Shown here one piece after another: positions 14,331-21,034 of a stretch of 21,034 nt of DNA; the stretch's first letter is position 1; every line of letters starts with the position of its first letter. Source of the stretch: Brevibacillus sp. (GTDB lineage: Bacteria; Bacillota; Bacilli; Brevibacillales; Brevibacillaceae); NCBI GenBank assembly GCA_029240815.1, contig JARDZO010000067.1:1-21034 (forward strand), given 5' to 3'. The translations under genes were made by a program, and so were the position numbers. Below the pieces are notes generated by a model. The model ran no database searches, had not been told where the DNA came from, and saw only the letters and a program-made list of their open reading frames with translations.

Positions 14331-14633
14331 AAAGCCCTGAGGAAGAAAAATCCTCAGGGCTTTGGCAGGCGCAAGACAAAAGCATGTGCAAAAATGAGTA
14401 CGAGAAACAAGAGGGCCATCGCAGATCGAGCGCCCTTCTCCCGTTTGCACAGGCAAACAAGCACGTGTGGTAACGTACTGTCGTCATCCTTCTCCCATCC
14501 AGACTGTACTGTCGGCTCTGGAGTCTCACCAGATCCTGCACTCCTTGCTGTTTATCAGCTCAGGAGGCTCGCGGGCTTACATGCGCTAGGCACGATCACC
14601 GCCGGTCGGGAATTTCACCCTGCCCCGAAGGAA
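14331..14633 (-). ncRNA. FMN riboswitch (RFN element) with terminator, upstream of ribU
   Basis: On the minus strand, the aptamer (14483-14633) contains the conserved blocks CTTCGGGGCAGGGTGAAATT, CCCGACCGGCGGT, AGCCCGCGAGC, GATCTGGTGAGACTCCAGAG, CCGACAGTACAGTCTGGATG and GGGAGAAGGAT. Downstream is the terminator: AAAGCCCTGAGGA pairs with TCCTCAGGGCTTT (14331-14363, 13 bp, 7-base loop), followed by TCTATTG. FMN binding should favour termination and shut off ribU. About 120 bases between aptamer and terminator include a further small hairpin GTTTGC-ACAG-GCAAAC (14443-14458). The antiterminator was not worked out. Confidence 0.95.
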
Positions 14634-14653
14634 TGTGTAGTTGTATACAGCAT

Positions 14654-14681
14654 ATTATACTGCGGTTTTTTCATTTGACAA
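14654..14681 (-). promoter_or_regulatory. Promoter of the FMN riboswitch-ribU transcript
   Basis: On the minus strand, TTGTCA (14676-14681) is followed after 16 bases by a perfect TATAAT (14654-14659). Transcription would start near 14647, about 14 bases before the aptamer. Between here and the ABC operon end (14682-14795) I see only a short CCGAT/ATCGG pair near 14720. Confidence 0.7.
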
Positions 14682-14795
14682 TAGCCGAAAATTCCAATCT
14701 GACACTTTGAACATTATTTTCCGATCTTTTTAATCGGCTTTATGTGCAGGATTTGGGAATGAGAGCTCGAATTGTGAGAAAAGGCTGTTCACATA

Positions 14796-14824
14796 AAAAA
14801 AGAGGGGGCCTAAGACCCCGCTCC
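14796..14824 (-). terminator. Terminator of the ABC-2 exporter operon
   Basis: On the minus strand, GAGCGGGG and CCCCCTC form a stem (one mismatch) around TCTTAGG, followed by TTTTTTTAT. The stop codon of the last permease lies inside the hairpin. Confidence 0.8.
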
Positions 14825-15607
14825 TCTGTATTTGCTGACGCCCACGTTCCATACCACAATCCCGATGCCAAAGAAGATCACAGCCATCACCGGAGTCATC
14901 GCCGCATACGTGTACCACGTTTCTTTACGCAGGAAGTAGGCAGCCGGATAAACGCCGACAAATGCAAATGGCAGCACGTACGTCAGCACAAAACGAATGA
15001 CTTTGTTGTACACGTCCACCGGATAGCGACCGTACTGCTGAATATTGTAAATCATCGGTGCGATACCTGTACGCGAGTCGGAGAAAAAGCTGATGGCAGA
15101 AATCGCCGTGTACACTCCTCCGTAGATCAACGCACCACTGATCGACAATACGATAAAAATGATCGGGTCGTACCAGTAGAAGCTCAGATCGAGCTGAATA
15201 GCCGCGTACGCCATAATAATCAGTCCGGAGATCACTCCGAATATCCGGTCAGGAGCAATCGATTCCAGACAAACTTGCGCCAGATTGTGAACAGGTCTGG
15301 TCAGAATCCGGTCCATTTCACCGCGGATGATATAGCGTTCGTTGAAATCCCAGAAGCCGAAGAAGATGGAAAACAACGCGTATGGCACCAAAAAGAATCC
15401 GTATATGAAGATAATCTCGTCACGCGTCCACTCGCCCATCAGCGGTACATGCTGGAACACGACAATAATAAAGACGAGATTGATCAACTCGGAGATCAGA
15501 TTGGATGCCAAATCACCGAGAAAGTCCGCACGATAAGCAAGTCTGGTCTTGAAGTACTGGCTTAGATAGTCCGCGAAAATACCAAGGATGTGTTTCATAT
15601 TCTGCAT
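14810..15607 (-). CDS. ABC-2-type permease (DUF990 family), second permease of the operon
   Basis: A 265-residue membrane protein with about six hydrophobic helices, one of two non-identical permeases that pair with the upstream ATPase. The cytoplasmic segment IRGEMDRILTRPVHNL contains the G-x-(M/V)-x5-RP pattern characteristic of DUF990 ABC-2 permeases. The substrate is unknown; relatives are annotated only as exporters. It starts 7 bases after the stop of the preceding permease gene. The likely SD (GGGAGGGTAGG) spans that stop codon, which suggests translational coupling. A second ATG three codons in is possible. Confidence 0.85.
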   Translation of the reverse strand: MQNMKHILGIFADYLSQYFKTRLAYRADFLGDLASNLISELINLVFIIVVFQHVPLMGEWTRDEIIFIYGFFLVPYALFSIFFGFWDFNERYIIRGEMDRILTRPVHNLAQVCLESIAPDRIFGVISGLIIMAYAAIQLDLSFYWYDPIIFIVLSISGALIYGGVYTAISAISFFSDSRTGIAPMIYNIQQYGRYPVDVYNKVIRFVLTYVLPFAFVGVYPAAYFLRKETWYTYAAMTPVMAVIFFGIGIVVWNVGVSKYRGAGS

Positions 15608-15614
15608 GATCGAC

Positions 15615-16409
15615 CTACCCTCCCTGTACGACGAGCCTGTTGCGGGCCAATCGCCATAGAATCAGGATAGGGACAAAAATGACGAACATCCAGATAACCT
15701 GAAAGCCAATCAGCTCCCATGCACGACCGGAAGTGATCGCTCCTGTGAAAATCAAGCTGGGGTAGTAGTTGATCGCTTGAAACGGCAGAAAGCCCATGAC
15801 TGCCTGTGCCCAACCCGGAAAAAAGCTGATCGGCAGGACGAGGCCCGACATGAGGTCAACGATCACCCGTTTGGCGCGCATCATTCCGTCATTGCGGAAC
15901 AGGAAGAACGTGAAGAGTCCCGTCAGCAAGTTGACTTGGGTGTTGATTAAAAAGGCAAACATCAGACTGATCAGGTACAGTCCCCAGCCTTGCGCTGTCG
16001 CGGGAAAGCTAAACGGAATAATCAGGCTGATCAAAAAGATCCCCGGCCCGGCAAAAAACAGGAAGCGGAAGATCCCTTCACCAAATGCCTGCGCAGTCTT
16101 GACGGAAAGATAATTGTACGGTCGGATCATTTCAATCGCGACTTTCCCTTCCCTGACGTCCTGGGCGATTTCCATATCAATGTTGTTGAAATAAAACGCT
16201 CGAGACATCCACGCGATCGCGACGTAGGAGGTCATCTGCTCAACAGAAAGGCCACCCAGCTGCTGCTGTCCTCCGTAGATCGCTCCCCACAAAAAGTAAT
16301 ATGCTCCAATATTGATGGCGTAAATAATAATTCCGCTGTAGTAGTTCACCCGATAGGCCAGCATGGTCAAAAACCGCATGCGAATCAATTCCATGTAAAG
16401 CTTACGCAT
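15615..16409 (-). CDS. ABC-2-type permease (DUF990 family), first permease of the operon
   Basis: A 264-residue membrane protein with about six hydrophobic helices. It shares with its neighbour the motif REGKVAIEMIRPYNYL, matching the DUF990 pattern, although overall similarity between the two is low, so they probably form a heterodimeric channel. The start overlaps the ATPase stop by 8 bases (ATGCGTAA), so translation is coupled. Function beyond export is not recognisable. Confidence 0.85.
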   Translation of the reverse strand: MRKLYMELIRMRFLTMLAYRVNYYSGIIIYAINIGAYYFLWGAIYGGQQQLGGLSVEQMTSYVAIAWMSRAFYFNNIDMEIAQDVREGKVAIEMIRPYNYLSVKTAQAFGEGIFRFLFFAGPGIFLISLIIPFSFPATAQGWGLYLISLMFAFLINTQVNLLTGLFTFFLFRNDGMMRAKRVIVDLMSGLVLPISFFPGWAQAVMGFLPFQAINYYPSLIFTGAITSGRAWELIGFQVIWMFVIFVPILILWRLARNRLVVQGG

Positions 16410-17412
16410 GACTCGCTACCTCGCTGTCCGTCGAATAAATGTTGCGTACGATTTCCTCTGTGCTCGTCTCCATGATCTTGACATCGCTCACGTCAAAGGA
16501 TGCCATTACAGTCGACAAGACGAAAGGCAGCATTTCCTGACTCCGCGCTACCTGTACACTCAATGTGTAATCATTGACTTGCTCGATCTGACAGGGCAAT
16601 TCGCCCAATACGCGGCGAAGGTCATCTGCGGACGTCCGTTTTTTCATCTGGAAGGACACCTCTGTGCCATTCCCCCACCGATCTTTCAAATCGCTCAGCA
16701 GACCATCGAAAATCAGTTTGCCTTTGTCCATGACCAGCACGCGCTTACAAAGCGCTTCGATATCGGACACGTCATGCGTCGTCAGCAGAATCGTCATGTT
16801 CTCTGTCTCATTCAGATTGCGCAGAAACTCGCGAATCTTTTGCTTGACCAGAACATCCAGACCGACTGTCGGCTCATCGAGGAAAAGCAGTCTCGGCTTG
16901 TGGATCAAGGAGGCCGCTACCTCGCAGCGCATCCGTTGTCCTAGGCTGAGCTTGCGTACCGGCTGACTTACGAACGGGCTAATATCGAGCTCCTCAATCA
17001 AACGATCCAGCCATTTTTCGCCTTCCGTGTCATCTACCTTGTAGACGCTCTTCAGCAAGCGAAACGACTCCATCGGCGATAAGTCCCACCAGAGCTGGGA
17101 GCGTTGGCCGAAAACCACACCAATAGAACGAACATAATCCTCACGCTGCTTGAATGGAACATATCCATTGATTACGATTTCGCCATCGCTTGGAGTGAGA
17201 ATGCCCGTCAGCATCTTGATCGTTGTCGATTTGCCCGCTCCATTTTCTCCGATGAGTGCGAACATTTCTCCTTCTTCCACCGTAAAAGACAAGTTATCGA
17301 CCGCTTTTACCGTCTTGTATTCACGGCTGAACAAATCGCGAAAAGCACCACCAAGACCCGCTCTGGACTGGTGAATGCGGAACTCCTTTTGCAACTGCTT
17401 CACTTGAATCAT
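16402..17412 (-). CDS. ABC exporter ATP-binding protein
   Basis: A 336-residue cytosolic ATPase that drives the two downstream permeases. Walker A is GENGAGKST (55-63), the Q-loop is Q103, the signature is LSLGQ (155-159), Walker B is LLFLDEP (175-181) and the H-loop His is H213 in TTHD. An insertion before the Walker A strand (RAGLGGAFRDLFSREYKTVKAV) and a 100-residue C-terminal extension after the ATPase core are typical of the ATPases that partner DUF990 permeases. AGGAG lies 7 bases before the ATG. First gene of a three-gene operon; stop overlaps the next gene. Confidence 0.93.
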   Translation of the reverse strand: MIQVKQLQKEFRIHQSRAGLGGAFRDLFSREYKTVKAVDNLSFTVEEGEMFALIGENGAGKSTTIKMLTGILTPSDGEIVINGYVPFKQREDYVRSIGVVFGQRSQLWWDLSPMESFRLLKSVYKVDDTEGEKWLDRLIEELDISPFVSQPVRKLSLGQRMRCEVAASLIHKPRLLFLDEPTVGLDVLVKQKIREFLRNLNETENMTILLTTHDVSDIEALCKRVLVMDKGKLIFDGLLSDLKDRWGNGTEVSFQMKKRTSADDLRRVLGELPCQIEQVNDYTLSVQVARSQEMLPFVLSTVMASFDVSDVKIMETSTEEIVRNIYSTDSEVASHA

Positions 17413-17450
17413 GGTTTACTCCTTTTGTGTTCGGTTGTATTCCATCTGTA

Positions 17451-17479
17451 AGTGTATACGAGGTGTTCCGATAGTGCAA
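17451..17479 (-). promoter_or_regulatory. Promoter of the ABC-2 exporter operon
   Basis: On the minus strand, TTGCAC (17474-17479) is followed after 17 bases by TACACT (17451-17456), in the 88-base gap between the PP2C stop and the ATPase start. I see no terminator there, so the PP2C gene may also read through. Confidence 0.45.
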
Positions 17480-17500
17480 AATTCGATGTGCTGGAAACTG

Positions 17501-18343
17501 TTAGTCGAAGGACAACACGACGCCTGTTTTGTCGTCCGATTTCTTGAAGCGAACATAGCGGAGGCATTCGGGATCGCCGTTTTCGAGTGTCAGTAATTCG
17601 TCCGTGTAGCGCTGCAGTCCTTTGTGCACGATCGGCAAGACGGTTTCTTCCCATCTCGGCTCTGATCCAGCGTATGGGCGTGGCATAAACAAGCCGTCTG
17701 TCAGCAAGACGAGGGCGCGTAGATTTGTCCGATTGATTCGACCAGACTCCAAAAAATCACAGCAGGCAGGCTCCCCGTTTATGACGCCATAGCCGCCTGT
17801 TTCATTGGCTAGATAGCGATTCGAGACCAGAATGTCGCGACATTGCTCCATCAGCTCTGACCGCTGCTTCATCCCTTGCTGAATACACGATTCCCATTTC
17901 GCAAATGCCACTTGCTCCAAATGACTGACCTGTGGATACGTCAGAGTGCGTACCGTATCGTTTGCATAGACAGCGAAAATCATGCAGTCCCCGGTCTGGG
18001 CGTACTCAATGTGCGCTTCTCCCACACGGACCAATGCACAAGCCGCTCCCCACAAGGCTTCCTTTTTCTCCAGATCAATCTGTTGCTTGCGCATGCATTC
18101 GTAGAGCCGTTCGTTTGCCCCAACCAGCAAATCCGTCAAGCTCTGCCCTCCATCCTCTTCCTCCAAATGCTGCTTCACGAGCTGTGCAGCAAACGCACCT
18201 CCCGTCAGTCCCGCTTCATTTTCATACGGAACCAGTGAGGACACTCCATCCACAACAGCAAAAAGGTGCTTCGCCTGATTCGTGACGTAGGCATCCTCGT
18301 TCATTTTGCCGCTTCCAGAGACGCAGATGCATTCCATTTTCAT
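17501..18343 (-). CDS. PP2C-family protein serine/threonine phosphatase
   Basis: A 280-residue cytosolic PP2C-like phosphatase. Metal-binding and structural motifs appear in order: NEDAY (15-19), FAVVDGVSS (D32, G33), YAQTGDCMIFAVY, LVLLTDGLF and a C-terminal DDKTGVVLSFD. The second half is more divergent and has several Cys residues. It belongs to the PP2C_2-type group rather than the PrpC type, and there is no partner kinase next door, so the target is unknown. The SD is AGGCGG 8 bases before the ATG. Divergent from hemL, upstream of the ABC operon on the same strand. Confidence 0.85.
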   Translation of the reverse strand: MKMECICVSGSGKMNEDAYVTNQAKHLFAVVDGVSSLVPYENEAGLTGGAFAAQLVKQHLEEEDGGQSLTDLLVGANERLYECMRKQQIDLEKKEALWGAACALVRVGEAHIEYAQTGDCMIFAVYANDTVRTLTYPQVSHLEQVAFAKWESCIQQGMKQRSELMEQCRDILVSNRYLANETGGYGVINGEPACCDFLESGRINRTNLRALVLLTDGLFMPRPYAGSEPRWEETVLPIVHKGLQRYTDELLTLENGDPECLRYVRFKKSDDKTGVVLSFD

Positions 18344-18381
18344 CGTGACGACCGCCTTCTCTCGTATTCAGCTGCTCGAAA

Positions 18382-18390
18382 ATTGTATCA
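18382..18390 (-). promoter_or_regulatory. Candidate promoter of the PP2C gene
   Basis: On the minus strand TACAAT (18382-18387) is preceded by TGA, an extended -10, about 40 bases before the PP2C start. No good -35 is visible. Confidence 0.35.
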
Positions 18391-18445
18391 TTTTTCCTTT
18401 TTTACATCCATACATCTCCGTGAATACCCACCTATCTTCTAGCTG

Positions 18446-18454
18446 TGGTAAGAT
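18446..18454 (+). promoter_or_regulatory. Candidate promoter of hemL
   Basis: TGG followed by TAAGAT (18449-18454) could be an extended -10 about 36 bases before hemL. No convincing -35. Low certainty. Confidence 0.3.
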
Positions 18455-18489
18455 AATGAAGACCTTTTGGACAGAAAGAGGGAAAAAAC

Positions 18490-19782
18490 ATGAACCGTGA
18501 AAAATCCGCACACCTGCACCAACAAGCTATCGATGTGATTCTGGGGGGAGTCAATAGCCCTTCCCGTTCCTTCAAGGCTGTAGGAGGCGGTGCACCCGTC
18601 ACCATGGAACGCGCCCAGGGAGCGTATTTCTGGGACGTGGACGGAAATCGATACATTGACTACTTGGCAGCATATGGCCCAATCATCACCGGACACGCTC
18701 ATCCGCATGTGACTCAAGCGATCTGCGAAGCTGCTGCCAATGGTACCCTATACGGCACGCCTACCCCTTGGGAAGTAAAGTTTGCCACGATGATTCGTGA
18801 AGCGATCCCTTCCATGGAGCGGATTCGTTTCAACAACTCCGGTACAGAAGCCGTCATGACGTGCATTCGTGTCGCTCGCGCCTACACCGGACGCGTCAAA
18901 ATCATCAAATTTGCCGGTTGCTATCACGGCCATTCCGATCTCGTGCTGGTAGCGGCTGGATCAGGTCCTTCGACGCTCGGCATTCCGGACAGTGCCGGGA
19001 TTCCACAGAGCATCGCGAACGAAGTCATTACTGTTCCTTTTAACGATGTAGAAGCATTCGCTGAAGCTATGAACCGCTGGGGTCACGAAACAGCTGCAGT
19101 TCTCGTCGAGCCCATCGTTGGCAACTTCGGTATCGTGACACCGGAACCTGGCTTCCTGGAAGCTGTAAACCGGATTACGCACGAAGCTGGTGCGCTGGTC
19201 GTGTACGACGAAGTAATCACTGCTTTCCGCTTTTGCTACGGCGGTGCGCAAAACTTGCTCGGCATCGAGCCTGATTTGACAGCACTGGGTAAAATTATCG
19301 GCGGTGGCTTACCGATCGGGGCATACGGCGGTCGCCGGGAAATCATGGAACAAGTCGCACCGCTTGGACCTGCTTATCAGGCAGGGACCATGGCTGGAAA
19401 TCCGGCTTCGATCCGCGCCGGAATCGCATGCCTGGAAGTATTGAGCCAGCCGGGTGTCTACGACGAGTTCGAACGATTGGGTGCCATGCTCGAAGCGGGC
19501 ATTAGACAAGCGGCTCAAACTCACGGAGTAACCATGCAGCTCAATCGTGTCAAAGGTGCCATGGCTGTGTACTTCACAGACGAGCCTGTCTATGATTACG
19601 ATGCTGCACAAAAAGCGGATGGAGAGCTGTTTGCACGCTTCTTCCGCCTGATGCTCGATGAGGGTGTCTGCCTCGCACCGTCCAAGTACGAAGCCTGGTT
19701 CGTCACCACCGCCCATACGGAAGAAGATATCCGTGAAACGATTGCAGCGGTTGAGCGGTCTTTCGCAGTGCTGCACGCTTAA
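18490..19782 (+). CDS. hemL: Glutamate-1-semialdehyde 2,1-aminomutase (GsaB-like)
   Basis: A 430-residue PLP enzyme that converts glutamate-1-semialdehyde to 5-aminolevulinate, the C5 route to heme and corrinoids. Class III aminotransferase features: [10 protein letters not shown] and [13 protein letters not shown] at the N-terminus, NNSGTEA (phosphate binding), [10 protein letters not shown] (D240) and the Schiff-base Lys268 in [16 protein letters not shown]. The sequence and neighbourhood (bcp, perR, ygzB, ygxA) match B. subtilis GsaB, the second GSA aminomutase, rather than the hemL of the hemAXCDBL operon. The SD is AGAGGG with 7-base spacing. Monocistronic as far as visible. AGGGAAC-GGTTCCCT (about 19802-19815) is a small inverted repeat after the stop, without a T-run. 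Confidence 0.94.
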   Translation: MNREKSAHLHQQAIDVILGGVNSPSRSFKAVGGGAPVTMERAQGAYFWDVDGNRYIDYLAAYGPIITGHAHPHVTQAICEAAANGTLYGTPTPWEVKFATMIREAIPSMERIRFNNSGTEAVMTCIRVARAYTGRVKIIKFAGCYHGHSDLVLVAAGSGPSTLGIPDSAGIPQSIANEVITVPFNDVEAFAEAMNRWGHETAAVLVEPIVGNFGIVTPEPGFLEAVNRITHEAGALVVYDEVITAFRFCYGGAQNLLGIEPDLTALGKIIGGGLPIGAYGGRREIMEQVAPLGPAYQAGTMAGNPASIRAGIACLEVLSQPGVYDEFERLGAMLEAGIRQAAQTHGVTMQLNRVKGAMAVYFTDEPVYDYDAAQKADGELFARFFRLMLDEGVCLAPSKYEAWFVTTAHTEEDIRETIAAVERSFAVLHA

Positions 19783-19879
19783 TCACTCGCAAAAAGCCAT
19801 CAAGGGAACGGTTCCCTCGACCCGCTTTCGAACTGGTGGGAATACTACTTTTGCAGTTACCCACAAGGGAGGGATCTCG

Positions 19880-20020
19880 GTGTCAAAAGGTGAACATACC
19901 TATCCGCAAGCTCCTGAAAAAACGTTGGATTCCAAAATGAGCTCCAAAATGCTGGAGGTCGTAGGTTTCCAAAAACCGAGAAAAACCGAACATCACAAGA
20001 CGCAAAATCACGATCGTTAA
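19880..20020 (+). CDS. Small hypothetical protein (46 residues, GTG start)
   Basis: Not a family I recognise. A GTG codon follows GGGAGGG by 6 bases, a strong ribosome binding site, and opens a 46-residue frame beginning MSKGEHTYPQAPEKTLDSKM. The product is small, hydrophilic and basic (several Lys, His and Arg near the C-terminus), with no signal peptide, membrane segment or Cys. It lies 97 bases after hemL on the same strand and is followed at once by a terminator, which supports a real transcript end. The frame is open further upstream into hemL, so only the SD supports this start. Confidence 0.6.
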   Translation: MSKGEHTYPQAPEKTLDSKMSSKMLEVVGFQKPRKTEHHKTQNHDR

Positions 20021-20027
20021 CCATTTG

Positions 20028-20077
20028 AAACAGGCACAATCCACCGTTTACCTGGTCGGATGTGTCTGTTTTTTTTG
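20028..20077 (+). terminator. Terminator after the small gene
   Basis: AAACAGGCACAATCC pairs imperfectly with GGATGTGTCTGTTT around an ACC/GGT loop, followed by a run of eight T. It separates the hemL and small-gene transcript from gltB. Confidence 0.75.
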
Positions 20078-20159
20078 CATAAAATCAATGTCTTTGCCGA
20101 GCAAAATTATTTTTCTTGCAATGAAGCGCTTACATTGTTTCGGCTGCCTGTTCGCTTTG

Positions 20160-20188
20160 TTGTGCTGTCTATCTGTTCGTGTTATCCT
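20160..20188 (+). promoter_or_regulatory. Candidate gltB promoter
   Basis: TTGTGC (20160-20165) is followed after 17 bases by TATCCT (20183-20188), with TG one base before the -10. About 25 bases upstream is a palindromic core AAGCGCTT in ATGAAGCGCTTACAT (20121-20135), loosely like a catabolite-response element, although its left half fits poorly. Confidence 0.4.
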
Positions 20189-20243
20189 AAACACTACAAT
20201 ATTTTTAGAAGTTTCAGAATATTTAACAGGAGGTGGACGGATT

Positions 20244-21034
20244 ATGCTGAATAGAGACCATAAAGAAACCATGGAACAGTTTCATGATTACCATCGTATG
20301 GAGCACGACAGCTGTGCCATTATCTGTGTTATCGAAAAACAGGGCATTCCGACTCGTACCAACGTAGATGAGACCATTCGCTCCATGATTCAAATGGAAC
20401 ATCGCTCTGGCTTTATTAACGGAGAAGGGGATGGCTGCGGAATTTTGACAGACATACCGCGCCAGCTCTGGTCCCAGTACCTGAACGAAGCTGGACTGGA
20501 TGGAGCATTTGCTCACGCCCCTCGCTTTGCGGTGGCTCACGTCTTTGTTCCCCGTTCAGGGCATGATCCCCAAGCGGTTCAGGAAGCAGTACGAGCTCTT
20601 TTCGTTCAAGACGATCTGTCCATTTTGCTGGAAAAGGAGCAGGCAGTAAACTCCGAAGTACTCGGAAAAAATGGACAACGTGATGAGCCGATCTTCTGGC
20701 AGCTCGCGATCGCGGCCCCGGAGGGATTGACGGAGACTGCCCTGGCCAGCCGCTTGTTTCACACACATATTGCGATCGAGGCCGCACACAACGTGCATGT
20801 CGCGTCGCTCAGCTCGATAAGCTGCGCCTACAAACTGATGGGTTCAGCGAATATTTTGCCGCAATATTACCGCGATTTAGCGGACCCACAGTTCGTCTCG
20901 TCCACTACCATCGGTCACAATCGTTATTCCACCAATACCTTATCCAACTTCTTCCGTGTCCAACCTTTCTCCCTGCTCGGCCACAATGGAGAGATCAATA
21001 CCATCAGCAAGCTGGAAGAAGAGGCCCAAATGCT
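20244..21034 (+). CDS. gltB: Glutamate synthase large subunit, N-terminal part (runs off right edge)
   Basis: The first 263 residues of an open frame cut by the window end. This is the class II glutamine amidotransferase domain of glutamate synthase, which releases ammonia from glutamine for transfer to 2-oxoglutarate. A propeptide of about 23 residues precedes Cys24 in MEHDSCAI, which should become the N-terminal nucleophile. MEHRSGFINGEGDGCGI, GHNRYSTNT and GHNGEIN are the expected substrate-binding and oxyanion motifs. AGGAGGTG is a near-perfect SD 8 bases before the ATG. Some positions differ from typical GltB (HDSCAIICVI in place of HDACGIG). The FMN and iron-sulphur domains and gltD would lie to the right and were not seen. 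Confidence 0.9.
   Translation, partial: MLNRDHKETMEQFHDYHRMEHDSCAIICVIEKQGIPTRTNVDETIRSMIQMEHRSGFINGEGDGCGILTDIPRQLWSQYLNEAGLDGAFAHAPRFAVAHVFVPRSGHDPQAVQEAVRALFVQDDLSILLEKEQAVNSEVLGKNGQRDEPIFWQLAIAAPEGLTETALASRLFHTHIAIEAAHNVHVASLSSISCAYKLMGSANILPQYYRDLADPQFVSSTTIGHNRYSTNTLSNFFRVQPFSLLGHNGEINTISKLEEEAQM

Noticed and set aside
13845..14678. 277-codon plus-strand frame over ribU and the FMN riboswitch
   Set aside because: It is antisense to ribU and to a conserved riboswitch; its low-complexity composition is that of a shadow frame.
1..21034. CRISPR array, insertion sequence, prophage or defence system
   Set aside because: No regularly spaced repeats, transposase, integrase or defence-type domains were seen; gene content is housekeeping.

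Overview
The window is ordinary chromosomal DNA from a low-to-mid GC Gram-positive spore-former. I infer Brevibacillus or a close relative of the Paenibacillaceae. Supporting signs are strong AGGAGG-type ribosome binding sites, T-box and FMN riboswitch leaders, a Bacillus-type rrn leader (CTTTGAAAACTGAACA), and PerR, YgzB, YgxA and GsaB-like proteins. The block hemL(gsaB)-bcp-perR-ygzB-ygxA-16S resembles the B. subtilis gsaB-ygaF-perR-ygzB-ygxA-rrnD neighbourhood, here opened up by inserted genes. I see no mobile element, prophage, CRISPR array or tRNA gene.

Layout. 1-256: first bases of a 16S rRNA gene (minus strand) with its leader, two promoters and boxA. 257-1612: ygxA (minus) and ygzB (plus), divergent. 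1692-3449: membrane-anchored family 18 glycosidase. 3697-4969: perR with its own PerR box, and nth. 5096-6001: an atypical SDR protein. 6201-10111: a minus-strand run bcp, M42 aminopeptidase, SAM methyltransferase, PduO-type cobalamin adenosyltransferase and GNAT acetyltransferase. 10297-11658: an ArsR-like winged-helix regulator and a HAD phosphatase (plus). 11771-14681: proS of the short eukaryote/archaeal-like type behind a proline T-box, and ribU behind an FMN riboswitch. 14810-17412: a three-gene ABC exporter operon (ATPase plus two ABC-2/DUF990 permeases). 17501-18343: a PP2C phosphatase. 18490-21034: hemL, a 46-residue hypothetical gene, and the N-terminal part of gltB running off the right edge.

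The genes are mostly housekeeping: oxidative stress (PerR, Bcp), DNA repair (Nth), cofactors (RibU, adenosyltransferase, HemL), translation (ProS, rRNA) and nitrogen assimilation (GltB). Regulation is the richest part: PerR autoregulation, two cis-acting RNA switches, an inverted repeat sitting on the promoter of the winged-helix regulator, and two extra hairpins between the FMN-riboswitch terminator and ribU. No clearly novel multi-gene system is visible. The best leads are those hairpins, a small GTG-start gene, and a decayed-looking membrane frame with an in-frame TGA.
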